This document shows positions 29,001 to 37,895 of a DNA stretch of 64,000 nucleotides, piece after piece. Position 1 is the first letter of the stretch. Every line of letters begins with the position of its first letter. A program made the translations under genes and the position numbers. The notes below the pieces were generated by a model. It was given only the letters and a program-made list of their open reading frames with translations. It had not been told where the DNA came from and searched no databases. The DNA is from Pseudanabaena sp. BC1403 (GTDB taxonomy: Bacteria > Cyanobacteriota > Cyanobacteriia > Pseudanabaenales > Pseudanabaenaceae). The DNA lies in the NCBI RefSeq assembly GCF_002914585.1, contig NZ_PDDM01000004.1, positions 186,001 to 250,000 on the forward strand, in the 5' to 3' direction.

Positions 29001-29395
29001 CAGCTGATAGTACTCTAATGCAGATGGTGATCAGCAACTTGGTGCAAAATGCTTGGAAATTTACCAGTAATCATGCAACGGCGAGGATTGAATTTGGATT
29101 GATTCCATCTGAAAGCAACCAAAACACTCAATTTACCTATTTTGTTCGCGATGATGGAGCAGGATTTGATATGAACTATGCCGACATGTTGTTTGGGGTT
29201 TTTCAAAGACTTCACAACACCAATGAATTTGCAGGAACAGGTATCGGACTTGCCACTGTACAACGGGTAATTCATCGACATGGTGGACGTGTTTGGGCAG
29301 AGGGTGCGATCGAGCATGGTGCGACCATTTATTTCACCATACCTGATACCATGCCAAGTTCAGTGACTAATGTGCCAATCGGAAGAGGAGCTTAA
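26051..29395 (+). CDS. Histidine kinase: CBS pair, PAS, GAF, three PAS, phytochrome-type HisKA and HATPase
   Basis: 1114 aa, soluble, no receiver. Approximate order: CBS pair 10-150 (LGIFTEHDVVRLI, HIRHLPILNDDNRLLGIV), PAS 165-290, GAF 300-475, PAS 480-605, 610-740 and 745-865. The kinase core has His886 in YSVSHDLRSPLRAIDGF, the form seen in Cph1-like cyanobacterial kinases. The ATPase has NLVQNAWKFT, DDGAGF and GTGIGLATVQR. Its cognate receiver is probably the next gene, which begins four bases after the stop. The core belongs to a different subfamily from the neighbouring hybrid kinases. Confidence 0.92.
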   Translation: MSTDVNVFTTNDLGAVIVRNPLVVKAETTVIEAISQMSDRNENVMLAKVQASCVLVVEEEKVLGIFTEHDVVRLIAQSRSLETLTMQEVMTSPVLTIQETECADLSSLMKMMQQQHIRHLPILNDDNRLLGIVTIESLLQEMHSSSQLLKKSSEAELKLSEQRFRSVTKAAPVGICRTDKLGNCIYMNDRWCQISGLTPSEAEGLGWINGIHPCDRELLSREWNDSMQENRPFKLEYRFQNLSGRITWAYAEAVAEYDELGEIIGYVGTITDISDRKATEQALKLQRDLNQLIAEITSRFIDISPEYLDAEINLSLQLIGEATNSDTSYLIKFLVKDQDDSPLPEGTVSMTHEWCKPKYPRQIEQVQNVPLSAFPWSNTKLLQREVVNIPRVIDAPREAIIDQASWQRFNIVSSLSVPLIQKSVVTGTLGFASFSDVIYWDEEIIRLLQVMAQTIANAQQRAQDEQQLYESEERLRLALRAANQGLYDLNLQTGEVIVSLEYATMLGHNPATFQETNAKWIERLHPDDREHVTKVYQEYVAGLSPEYKVEFRQLTQTGEWKWILSLGRIVAWDESGNPLRMLGTHTDISDRKKAEAERLLAKQVRQELKFLENILDIVLAGYWDWDLQTNEEYLSKGLKQMFGYEDDELPNSPETWQHLIFDEDLPMVFECFDQHVQSHGEVPFYNEVRYRHKDGSTVWVNCSGKVIEWDQEGKPLRMIGCHIDITKQKQAENSLRKSDIHLKTAQRIGRLGSWEFILDPEQVIWSDELFHIFGRDRTMAPPNFDELQELLHPDDRDHHQQTVQTAIVTGKPFDIEFRFFHQDGNIRYIQARGEPILDDSNCVIQLIGTALDISDRKQAEATLIHTTTQLVSSNRELEAFAYSVSHDLRSPLRAIDGFSQALIEDYGDKFDNEGKDYFDRIRRNIKRMGMLIDDLLRLSRVSRSEMRYSKINLSMLIAEQLNELQTAEPERQVKFVIAPDVFVSADSTLMQMVISNLVQNAWKFTSNHATARIEFGLIPSESNQNTQFTYFVRDDGAGFDMNYADMLFGVFQRLHNTNEFAGTGIGLATVQRVIHRHGGRVWAEGAIEHGATIYFTIPDTMPSSVTNVPIGRGA

Positions 29396-29399
29396 AATC

Positions 29400-29819
29400 A
29401 TGGCTTTACGCCCAATTATACTGATTGAAGATAACCCTGACGATGAAAGATTAACAATTCGTGCCTTGCGGCGGGGCAATGTCGCCAATGAAATTTTCGT
29501 TGCCCACAATGGTGAGGAAGCATTGTCAATGGTGTTAAATGCTAATCCGTTACCAAGTGTAGTCTTATTAGATCTAAAGCTACCCAAGGTAGATGGATTA
29601 GAAGTATTACGACAGATTCGAGCTAATGCTCGCACACATTTACTCCCAGTGGTTGTGCTTACATCTTCCAGCGAAGATCGTGATATCATCGATAGTTACA
29701 ACTTGGGAGCGAATAGTTATGTACGAAAGCCAGTGGAAATCGAAAAATTCACGGAAGCAGTGCGTCAACTAGGGTTGTATTGGGCAGTCATTAATGAAAC
29801 TAGTCCAGGAGGTTTGTAA
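29400..29819 (+). CDS. Rcp1-like stand-alone response regulator
   Basis: 139 aa, a single receiver domain from the ATG at 29400; the open frame upstream overlaps the kinase gene and is unlikely. Acidic pocket IEDNPDDE, phospho-acceptor Asp58 in VVLLDLKLPKVDG, conserved Thr/Ser in VVLTSSSEDRD and Lys in SYVRKPVE. The EDNPDD/RALRRG and LGLYW features are those of Rcp1/RcpA regulators paired with phytochrome-type kinases. It is flanked by gaps of four and three bases, so the order kinase-Rcp-hybrid kinase looks operonic. Confidence 0.92.
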   Translation: MALRPIILIEDNPDDERLTIRALRRGNVANEIFVAHNGEEALSMVLNANPLPSVVLLDLKLPKVDGLEVLRQIRANARTHLLPVVVLTSSSEDRDIIDSYNLGANSYVRKPVEIEKFTEAVRQLGLYWAVINETSPGGL

Positions 29820-29822
29820 ACC

Positions 29823-32800
29823 ATGACTTACAGCCTAAAGGTCTTAAGTATTGAAGATTCAGAGGATGATGCGCTTTTAGTGATACGCGAACTGCGGCGT
29901 GGAGGATTTAATGTTGTTTGGGAACGAGTGGAGACAGCCGAAGATCTACGCACGGCACTAACTAGTCAAACTTGGGATGTGATCATTTCTGATTACCATT
30001 TACCGAAGTTCGATGCATCTAGAGCGCTGCAAATCGTTAAACAAGAATTTCCTGATCTTCCTTTTATTGTAGTCTCTGGATTAATTGGTGAGACTTCAGC
30101 TGTAGAACTGATGAAAGCAGGCGCTCAGGATTACCTAATGAAAGGGAACCTAGCTCGTTTAGCCGAAGCTGTGCGACGAGAAATTCGGGAAGCTCAGATT
30201 CGACTTGAGCGTCAACGTTCAAAACAGCAGCTAGAAAGCGCCCAAGAACGTCTGCAACTCGCCATTGAAGGTTCAGGCATTGGTCTATGGGACTGGAATA
30301 TTCAGACAGGGGCAGTAACGATCAATGAGCAATGGGCTAAAATTATCGGTTATTCTATTGAAGAGTTAGCACCAATCGGTTTTGAAACTTGGCAACAGCA
30401 TACCCATCCAGATGATTTTCAGAAGGTCAATTTTGCTTTGGAGCAATACCTTCACCACAAGACACAGAGCTATGAATGCGAACTACGAATGCTCCATAAA
30501 TCTGGTGCTTGGATCTGGTTATTGAGCAAAGGCAAAGTGGTCGAATGGGATGCCGCAAATAGACCATTACGGATGACAGCTACATATTTAGATATCTCTA
30601 CGCGCAAACAAGCTGAATTGCGAGTAGAGATGCAAAACCTGATCTTGGAGCGAATTGCCAAAGGAGAACCTTTGCCAGATATGCTGGATATGCTGGTACG
30701 TGCAACGGAAGATCAAATTGAAGGAGGGATCTGTTCTATTTTACTTTGCGATCACGATGGCATATTGCATCTTGGCGCAGCGCCTAATTTGCCCGATGAT
30801 TATAATCAAGCCATCGAAGGGCTAGTAATTAGCGAGGGTGTGGGTTCCTGTGGCACAGCCGCTTTTCGCAAAGAACCTGTGATTGTTACCGATATTACCA
30901 CCGATCCACTTTGGCGGGATTTTAAGGAATTAGCCTTGACTCATAATTTGCGATCATGCTGGTCATTTCCTGCGATCGCTAGTGATGGTTCGGTGCTAGC
31001 CACCTTTGCGGTTTATCACCCTGATATTCATATTCCACAGCCACGAGAACTGGAGGTGATTAGTCTTGCCGCAAATATTGTCAAAATTGCGATCGAGCGG
31101 GAACAAGCCACTAAAAAACTAGAGCAGTTAAATCGGGAATTGGAAGATCGGGTGGAACAACGCACCGATGCTTTGAGGCAGAGTGAAGCCCGCTTGCGAG
31201 AAGCTCAACAAATTGCTCATCTTGGTAGTTGGGAACTGGACGTAATCACCCAAAAAGTTACTTGGTCTGAGGAAATATTCACCATTCTTTCCCTCGATCC
31301 CCATAGATCTACATTAACCCATGAACAATTTGTCCAATTTTTGGCTCCTCATGAACAAGAGCGCTTAAAACTACTGAATAAAAGAGCAATTAGATATCGA
31401 GAATCCTTTACCCTTGATGCAGAGATTGTCTGTGCTGATGGTTCCATTGGTTATATTTTTATCAAAACTGAGCCGATCTGGGATGCGCTGGGAAAGGTAA
31501 CCCGATTGTTGGGAATTGTGATGGATATTAGCGATCGCTATGCCATGCAAGAAGCTCTACGACGCAGTGAAGAAAGAGCTAGAGCCACTCTCAAGGCTTT
31601 GCCCGATCTGGTGTTTCGAGTTGATCGCGAAGGAAAATATTTGGATTTTATGGTGTCACCTCAAGGTCGCTACCTTGTTGATCCGCAGCAACTAGTTGGA
31701 AAAAATATTCATGAGACTTTTCCCATACCGACTTCGACAATTTACGCAGAGCGCAAATATGCAGCTCTTCAGCAAGCACTTGTCACGCAGACTGTCCAAA
31801 TTTATGAACAGCAGATTGAGATTGGCGATCAATGCCGTTATGAGGAGATTCGGGTTGCTCCCAGTGGAAGTGATGAAGTGGTCTTTTTTATTCGAGATAT
31901 TAGCGATCGCAAGCGAGCAGAGGTACAACTGCACCAAACAAATCAAGAACTTGCCCGTGCCACGAGACTTAAGGATGAATTTCTGGCTAACATGAGTCAC
32001 GAACTTCGCACCCCTCTCAACGCAATTTTGGGAATGACTGAAGGCTTACAAGAACAAGTATTCGGTAAAATTAGCGATCGTCAACTAAAAGCCCTGCAAA
32101 CTATTGAGTCTAGTGGATCTCACCTATTGGAACTAATCAATGACATCCTTGATCTTTCTAAAATAGCCTCTGGACAAATCGAACTTGACTGTACCCTCAC
32201 TTCGATCAATCGTCTCTGTCAATCTAGTCTGACGTTTATTAGGCAGCAAGCCCTGCAAAAATGTATCCAAGTTCATACTAAAATCCAGATGGATTTGCCA
32301 GATTTGCTCGTGGATGAACGTCGCATCCGTCAGGTATTGATTAATCTTCTTAGCAATGCTGTCAAATTTACTCCAGCAGGAGGAACTATAACTTTGGAAG
32401 TTAGTCGCCTTCAGTTGATCACTTCTTTCCAAGAAGAAGCTAATGAAGAAGTAAAAGAATACTTGCAAATAGTGGTAATTGATACTGGCATTGGTATTGC
32501 CGAAGAAAACATTCAGAAATTATTTAAGCCTTTTGTCCAAATCGACAGTGCGTTGAATCGTCAATATGAAGGCACGGGTTTGGGTCTGTCTCTAGTTAAG
32601 CAAATGGTGGAACTTCATGGTGGCAAGGTAGGATTAACCAGCGAGCTTGGTGTAGGTAGTCGCTTCACCGTAGAGCTACCCTATGCTCCCAATGTTGAGT
32701 TCTCCTCTAAAGTACTCGACATTGATATAGCAACTACGAGTTCACAACTGGAATCTCCAGCCACAAGCAAGTTACAAGTTCCTTTGATTTTGATTGCCGA

Positions 32801-33140
32801 AGACAATGAAGCCAATATCATGACGCTTTCTAGTTATCTATTGGCAAAAGGCTATCGCATTGTATTAGCTAAAAATGGGGAGGAGGCGATCGCGATCGCA
32901 TTGTCGGCTAGACCTGATTTGATATTGATGGATGTGCAAATGCCATTAATGGATGGGTTAGAAGCAATTAGACGGATTCGGCAGATTACTAGTCTAGCCA
33001 ATGTCCCGATTATTGCTCTGACTGCTTTAGCAATGGCAACTGATCAAGATCGTTGTCTTGCCGCAGGTGCTAATGAGTATCTTCCGAAACCCATAAAATT
33101 AAAGGAACTTGTTGCAATGATTAAAAAAATATTAGTTTAA
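29823..33140 (+). CDS. Hybrid kinase with receivers at both ends: REC, PAS, GAF, two PAS, HisKA, HATPase, REC
   Basis: 1105 aa, soluble. N-terminal receiver 1-125 with Asp57 (VIISDYHLPKFD); PAS 145-270; GAF 285-430 with GVGSCGTAAFRKEPVIVTDI; coiled coil; PAS 455-580 and 585-700. HisKA has His726 in NMSHELRTPLNAIL, HATPase has LLSNAVKFT, DTGIGI and GTGLGLSL, and the C-terminal receiver has Asp1037. Two receivers plus one transmitter suggest a phosphorelay node. Three bases separate it from the Rcp1-like gene, which could exchange phosphate with it. Its C-terminal half is a close paralogue of those at 18883 and 22439. Confidence 0.9.
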   Translation: MTYSLKVLSIEDSEDDALLVIRELRRGGFNVVWERVETAEDLRTALTSQTWDVIISDYHLPKFDASRALQIVKQEFPDLPFIVVSGLIGETSAVELMKAGAQDYLMKGNLARLAEAVRREIREAQIRLERQRSKQQLESAQERLQLAIEGSGIGLWDWNIQTGAVTINEQWAKIIGYSIEELAPIGFETWQQHTHPDDFQKVNFALEQYLHHKTQSYECELRMLHKSGAWIWLLSKGKVVEWDAANRPLRMTATYLDISTRKQAELRVEMQNLILERIAKGEPLPDMLDMLVRATEDQIEGGICSILLCDHDGILHLGAAPNLPDDYNQAIEGLVISEGVGSCGTAAFRKEPVIVTDITTDPLWRDFKELALTHNLRSCWSFPAIASDGSVLATFAVYHPDIHIPQPRELEVISLAANIVKIAIEREQATKKLEQLNRELEDRVEQRTDALRQSEARLREAQQIAHLGSWELDVITQKVTWSEEIFTILSLDPHRSTLTHEQFVQFLAPHEQERLKLLNKRAIRYRESFTLDAEIVCADGSIGYIFIKTEPIWDALGKVTRLLGIVMDISDRYAMQEALRRSEERARATLKALPDLVFRVDREGKYLDFMVSPQGRYLVDPQQLVGKNIHETFPIPTSTIYAERKYAALQQALVTQTVQIYEQQIEIGDQCRYEEIRVAPSGSDEVVFFIRDISDRKRAEVQLHQTNQELARATRLKDEFLANMSHELRTPLNAILGMTEGLQEQVFGKISDRQLKALQTIESSGSHLLELINDILDLSKIASGQIELDCTLTSINRLCQSSLTFIRQQALQKCIQVHTKIQMDLPDLLVDERRIRQVLINLLSNAVKFTPAGGTITLEVSRLQLITSFQEEANEEVKEYLQIVVIDTGIGIAEENIQKLFKPFVQIDSALNRQYEGTGLGLSLVKQMVELHGGKVGLTSELGVGSRFTVELPYAPNVEFSSKVLDIDIATTSSQLESPATSKLQVPLILIAEDNEANIMTLSSYLLAKGYRIVLAKNGEEAIAIALSARPDLILMDVQMPLMDGLEAIRRIRQITSLANVPIIALTALAMATDQDRCLAAGANEYLPKPIKLKELVAMIKKILV

Positions 33141-33170
33141 GATTAAATAATGCTGATAGAGGGGGGTATA

Positions 33171-33248
33171 GCAAACCAAGGTTTGCTTATGACATAAAAC
33201 CAGAAGATGAGTGGCGGCGCGAAGCGCCGCCACTCATCTTCTGGTTTT
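33171..33248. repeat. Small hairpin followed by perfect 25-bp hairpin, loop GAA
   Basis: GCAAAC-CAAG-GTTTGC (33171-33186) is followed by arms 33196-33220 and 33224-33248, a perfect 25-bp stem with tip GGCGGCGC-GAA-GCGCCGCC. It lies 30-110 bp after the kinase stop and probably ends the kinase operon. The 617-bp gap to 33758 otherwise holds the composite repeat below and AT-rich sequence with no gene seen. Confidence 0.8.
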
Positions 33249-33409
33249 GGTTTGTACTAGCTAACTCTTTTTTTGCTATATATAGCAATCCAAAATATTT
33301 GATTTTATCCATGACTTACATTGCTATACCAATTCATATAGTTGCAGTCACTTGTCTTAGGACAAATCAATTCTTGGGTTTTATGCCTTAGTAAACTTGG
33401 CGATAGCTA

Positions 33410-33502
33410 TAAAAGTGTGACGATACTTTTGTGAATTAAAAACTAAGCTCAGTAAGGGTTTTAAAAGGACAAAATGGCATAGCCATTTTGTCTTTTGTGA
33501 TC
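33410..33502 (+). repeat. Composite double-hairpin repeat, copy A
   Basis: The order is ACTTTTGTGAATT, AAACTAAGCTCAGTAAGGGTTT, then hairpin ACAAAATGGC-ATA-GCCATTTTGT. It matches copies at 53210-53308 (same strand) and 55021-55125 (opposite strand). The leftmost arm (ATACCAATTCAC) is lost here and replaced by unrelated sequence. Confidence 0.75.
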
Positions 33503-33757
33503 ATAAAGATTTATTGTGGTTCGTTTGGCTGAAAAACTGCGGTAATTCTCAAAGTTGTAGTCATACTTTCAGGAGTTGCTATAATTCATACATAGTTATG
33601 CTTTTTATATACTGCGCTTTGCAATGATATAAAGGTTAATGTTTGGGTTAATAAAGTTAATTTGGAACTTTTTTAACCAGAATAATGTCTTAAGTCTTTT
33701 GACAAACTATCGATAATATCGCATATATCTAAGGCTCTAAGAGGTCTGAATAGCTGT

Positions 33758-36676
33758 ATGAGAGAGTTAATTCAAAGTAATTCAAACAGCCAAAATCAGG
33801 ACTTGATTAACGCCGAAGCATCTCGACTTGATTGGGGAAATCTGATAGCGACAATTGCTCTGGGGATTCAGCAATCTTTCGCTCTGTCAACAATTTTGCA
33901 AACAACTGCGGACGAAGTGCAGCAACTACTGCACTGCGATCGCGTATTGTTTTATCAGTTTGCCCCAGATCTGAGCGATCAAGATGAATTTCTTTCGGGG
34001 TTTCAGGAACCCGCTAATCTGGTGATTCCAGTATTAAATGCATCTCAGCGTTGGGGAGTCCTCATTGCCCATGTCCATAATGACAAAACACCCCGTCGTT
34101 GGCAGCCAGAAGAAATTCATGGATTGCGGCAAATCGCCGTTCATGTTGGCATTGCCATCCATCAGGCATCTTTGCTAGCACAATTGAAAGAAGCAAAAGA
34201 AGCGGTATCGGTTCAAATGGGGGGATTTGCTGAGCTAAACCAGACTAATCATCAGTTTTTACAAAGCGAAGAAAAATATCGACATCTGATTAATAATCTT
34301 CATGCTGGTTTCGTGGTTCATGCCCCAGACACAAGCGTCATTTTCTGCAACTCTAATGCCTGTGAGCTATTGGGACTAACTCCAGATCAGATGTTAGGAA
34401 AAACAGCGACCGACCCAACTTGGCATTTTGTTTATGAAGATGGAACTGCTATGCCATTTAAAGAATATCCAGTCAATCAAGTTCTCAGGACTGGTCTACC
34501 TCTGAGGAACTATGTAGTAGGAATCTATCAAGGCGAACAAACCCAAGTTTGGGTTTTGGTTAACGCATTTCCAGAGTTTGACGCTAACAAGCAAATTCAA
34601 CAAATTGTGATCACATTTATTGATATAAGCGATCGCAAAAAAGTCGAATTAGAAAATCGGGAAGCTCAGAATTTTCTCAATTCAATTATTGAAAATATCC
34701 CTAATATGCTCTTTGTTAAGGATGCTGAGAACCTAAGATTTGTGCGTTTCAACAAGGTTGGTGAAGAACTGCTTGGCTATTCCCGAGAATCATTAATCGG
34801 CAAAAGTGATTATGATTTTTTCCCGCCAGAGGAAGTAGATTTTTTCATCGCTAAAGATCGTGAGGTGTTGGCAAGTTGTAAGGTTCTCGATATTCCCGAA
34901 GAAGTTATTCAAACCAGAAATAAGGGTGCAAGAATTTTACATACTAAAAAAATTCCTATTTTTGATGAGTTTGGTCATCCTCAATACTTATTAGGCATTT
35001 CTGAAGATATTACTGAACGCAAACAAGCTGAACTAGCTCTGCAAGAAAGCGAATCTAGATTTCAGAAGATTGCCTTATCATCACCAGGAGCTATCTATAT
35101 TCTCGTGCGCAGTCTAGATGGCACAAACTACTTTGAATATGTAAGTGCAGCCTTTGAAGATATTTGCGAAGTTAGTGTTAAACAGTTACTAGAAAACTTC
35201 AACAACTATAAGACATTGATTCATCCTGAGGATCTGGCAGGTTATCAAGAAGCTGTTAAATATAGTATGCAAAATCTGTCACCTTTTAAACATAGTTGGC
35301 GGATTATTACCCCTATCCAAAAGCTAAAATGGGTACAGGTTAGCTCCCGCAACGAATGTCGTGATAATGGAGATATCGCTTGGTATGGAGTGATGTTAGA
35401 TATAACTGATCTTAAACAAACTGAAATAGCTTTAGCGAAAGCCAAGGAAGTCGCAGAAGCAGCGACTAAAGAGAAAAGTCAGTTTCTTGCTAACATGAGT
35501 CATGAAATTCGCACACCGATGAATGGTGTCTTAGGAATGGCTGAAATACTTGCAAATACTAAGCTTACTGAAGATCAGAAAGATATTCTGCAAACGATTC
35601 GAGATAGTGGTGATGCTCTTTTAGTAATAATCAACGATATTCTCGATTTCTCAAAAATAGAATCAGGAATGTTTCAATTAGAAGAGCATTCTTTTGTTCT
35701 AAAAGATTTAATTTTATCTGTTTGTAGTCTATTGAGTAAGCAAGCTCTAGCCAAAGATATTGTTGTTCAGTATGAAATTTCTCCTGATATTCCAACTAAT
35801 GTTTTAGGAGATAGCAATCGCCTACGTCAAATCCTCTTAAATTTAATTGGTAATTCAATTAAATTTACTCAAAATGGTAGTATTAATATTTCTATTACCA
35901 AGAATAGAACGGATGAGAATGGACTATTAGAACTAACTTTTTCTATTAAAGATACGGGAATTGGTATCGACTGCGATCGCATTGATCGGCTATTTCAGCC
36001 CTTTACCCAAGCTGACTCTTCCATTTCACGAAAATATGGTGGTACTGGCTTAGGTTTAGCGATTAGCGAAAGTTTAGTGAGATTAATGGGCGGGGACATT
36101 TGGGTAGAAAGCTTGGGCAATATTGGGGGAATACCTCCTGAGAGTTGGACTATAGATCCAGACTTAACTCAAGGTTCAGTCTTTTATTTTACGATTAACT
36201 TAAAAGTAGTTGCCGAAGCGAAAGCTATATCCCAAAAAACTTTAAGTGAACCCCAACTAGATGTGAAGACGGATCAATCCAAGTATCAAATCCTCCTCGC
36301 TGAAGATAATCTTGTCAATCAAAAAGTAGCGGCAATGATGCTCAAAAAGCTGGGATATATTGCTGACATTGCTAATAATGGCTTAGAAGTATTACGAATG
36401 GTAGAAATGCGAGTTTATGATCTCATTCTCATGGATATGCAAATGCCAGAAATGGATGGAGTTACGGCAACAAAGATTATTCGCCAGTCTAACCAACCGC
36501 AACCTCGGATTATTGCCGTAACAGCTAATGCTTTAGAAGAAGATCGTCAAAAATGCTTTGATGCAGGAATGAATGATTTTGTAACTAAACCGCTTCTAAT
36601 TCAAGAGCTGAATCGCATCATTTCAGAATATTCCCAAACAAGGCAGCTTAGCCAAAGGCAGATTGCCCATACCTAA
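33758..36676 (+). CDS. Hybrid histidine kinase: short GAF, three PAS, HisKA, HATPase, receiver
   Basis: 972 aa, soluble. The N-terminal GAF (about 25-150) has the phytochrome-family edges TTADEVQQLLHCDRVLFYQF and EIHGLRQIAVHVGIAIHQASLL, but lacks the central lobe with the bilin-binding Cys, so it should not bind a chromophore covalently. PAS domains at about 170-295, 300-425 and 430-560. HisKA has His582 in NMSHEIRTPMNGVLGMAE (BarA/ArcB-like), HATPase has NLIGNSIKFT and GTGLGLAISESLV, and the receiver has Asp893 in LILMDMQMPEMDG. The core is of a different type from the upstream kinases. Separated from them by 617 bp, it is probably transcribed independently. Confidence 0.92.
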   Translation: MRELIQSNSNSQNQDLINAEASRLDWGNLIATIALGIQQSFALSTILQTTADEVQQLLHCDRVLFYQFAPDLSDQDEFLSGFQEPANLVIPVLNASQRWGVLIAHVHNDKTPRRWQPEEIHGLRQIAVHVGIAIHQASLLAQLKEAKEAVSVQMGGFAELNQTNHQFLQSEEKYRHLINNLHAGFVVHAPDTSVIFCNSNACELLGLTPDQMLGKTATDPTWHFVYEDGTAMPFKEYPVNQVLRTGLPLRNYVVGIYQGEQTQVWVLVNAFPEFDANKQIQQIVITFIDISDRKKVELENREAQNFLNSIIENIPNMLFVKDAENLRFVRFNKVGEELLGYSRESLIGKSDYDFFPPEEVDFFIAKDREVLASCKVLDIPEEVIQTRNKGARILHTKKIPIFDEFGHPQYLLGISEDITERKQAELALQESESRFQKIALSSPGAIYILVRSLDGTNYFEYVSAAFEDICEVSVKQLLENFNNYKTLIHPEDLAGYQEAVKYSMQNLSPFKHSWRIITPIQKLKWVQVSSRNECRDNGDIAWYGVMLDITDLKQTEIALAKAKEVAEAATKEKSQFLANMSHEIRTPMNGVLGMAEILANTKLTEDQKDILQTIRDSGDALLVIINDILDFSKIESGMFQLEEHSFVLKDLILSVCSLLSKQALAKDIVVQYEISPDIPTNVLGDSNRLRQILLNLIGNSIKFTQNGSINISITKNRTDENGLLELTFSIKDTGIGIDCDRIDRLFQPFTQADSSISRKYGGTGLGLAISESLVRLMGGDIWVESLGNIGGIPPESWTIDPDLTQGSVFYFTINLKVVAEAKAISQKTLSEPQLDVKTDQSKYQILLAEDNLVNQKVAAMMLKKLGYIADIANNGLEVLRMVEMRVYDLILMDMQMPEMDGVTATKIIRQSNQPQPRIIAVTANALEEDRQKCFDAGMNDFVTKPLLIQELNRIISEYSQTRQLSQRQIAHT

Positions 36677-36727
36677 AGATTTAAATTCTGTATTGTCTGT
36701 GGATGGTGCTTGGTAGTCTCCCATACC

Positions 36728-36770
36728 GAAAATAGTAATGGCGGCGCTACGCGCCGCCATTACTATTTTC
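36728..36770. terminator. Perfect 20-bp hairpin, loop TAC
   Basis: Arms 36728-36747 and 36751-36770, tip GGCGGCGC-TAC-GCGCCGCC. It lies 50 bp after the kinase stop and before the convergent ctaB gene. Confidence 0.75.
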
Positions 36771-36784
36771 AGTTTTATTTCCTA

Positions 36785-36826
36785 ATACCAATTCACAAAA
36801 GTGCCGACACTTTTGTGAATTGGTAT
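36785..36826. repeat. Solo outer hairpin of the composite repeat
   Basis: Arms 36785-36803 and 36808-36826 are perfect (ATACCAATTCACAAAAGTG and complement) around CCGA. This is the first hairpin of the composite element found at 53210 and 55021, here alone. It lies seven bases from the ctaB stop and may terminate it. Confidence 0.75.
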
Positions 36827-36832
36827 GAATTT

Positions 36833-37858
36833 TTATGGATTTAGAATCGCGATTGTAGTTTGCAGTAAAGCGATCGCTTTCTCTCCAGAGATATGAGCAA
36901 CTGGCAAGCTATCAATTCCCATCGCTACACAAAGTAACCCTAGATAGAGAATCGAATATTTGAATACCGACCGAGCAACTGTGCGATCGCTTGGCTCTTT
37001 TAATAACTGCGTTGCTTTAAATATAAATGCACCACCTAATCCAACAGCCGACAATGCATAGACTAAACCCATGACATTGCAAGGATAAACTAGCAACAGC
37101 GACACAGGAACCAACAACAATGTGTAAAGCAAAATTTGATCAGCCGTCACCTCTGCGCCCTTGACGACAGGCAACATCGGTACGCCCACCTTGGCATATT
37201 CATCACGAATCATTAGTGCCAAAGCCCAGAAATGTGGTGGAGTCCATACAAAAATAATTGCAAATAAAACCCACGCTGCCCAACTTAGTTCACCAGTTAC
37301 TGCTGCCCAACCAACTAAGGGAGGGATTGCACCTGCTGCGCCACCGATGACAATATTTTGAGTACTGGAACGCTTGAGCCAAATCGTGTAAACGCCCACA
37401 TAGGTAGCGATCCCTGACATCGCTAGACAAGCGGCAAGGAGATTTGCATATACCGTTAGCAAGGTGAAGGAAATAATTGCTAAGACGATCGCAAAAATCA
37501 GCGCATTAAGAGGTTGAATTCTACCTGATGGAATTGGTCTCCAGCTAGTGCGCTCCATTTTGGCATCGATATCGCGATCGTATAAACAGTTAATCGCATT
37601 TGCTGAAGCTGCTGCGATCGCCCCTCCTAAAACTGTAATAAACATCAAAAATGCATCCACTTGTCCTTCAGAAGCAATCCACATCGCCCCTGCGGTGGTG
37701 ATTAGCAAAAGGACGATAATGCGGGGTTTCGTTAGCTCCGTATAATCTTGAATAGCTTCTCGCCAGTTGCGACTTAAAGATTGACTGGCTTTATCAATGA
37801 TATTTTCTGCGATCGCTGTTTCTGAGATATTCAATTCTTGAATTGCTGTTTCTTGCAT
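36833..37858 (-). CDS. ctaB: Protoheme IX farnesyltransferase (heme O synthase)
   Basis: 341 aa, about nine membrane helices, UbiA-type prenyltransferase. First Asp-rich motif is [15 protein letters not shown], preceded by [18 protein letters not shown]; a second conserved region contains [26 protein letters not shown]. It transfers farnesyl to protoheme to make heme O for cytochrome oxidase. It is 37 bp downstream of ctaA in the same direction, so the two steps to heme A are encoded together; the oxidase subunits are not in this window. Confidence 0.95.
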   Translation of the reverse strand: MQETAIQELNISETAIAENIIDKASQSLSRNWREAIQDYTELTKPRIIVLLLITTAGAMWIASEGQVDAFLMFITVLGGAIAAASANAINCLYDRDIDAKMERTSWRPIPSGRIQPLNALIFAIVLAIISFTLLTVYANLLAACLAMSGIATYVGVYTIWLKRSSTQNIVIGGAAGAIPPLVGWAAVTGELSWAAWVLFAIIFVWTPPHFWALALMIRDEYAKVGVPMLPVVKGAEVTADQILLYTLLLVPVSLLLVYPCNVMGLVYALSAVGLGGAFIFKATQLLKEPSDRTVARSVFKYSILYLGLLCVAMGIDSLPVAHISGEKAIALLQTTIAILNP

Positions 37859-37895
37859 TGCGCTTAACTCCTAAAATATTTCGCAGTTATTACAG

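Noticed and set aside
18883-36676. Kinase block as one recent foreign island
   Set aside because: HIP1 sites are as frequent as in the flanks and codon usage looks the same; local duplication explains it better than transfer.
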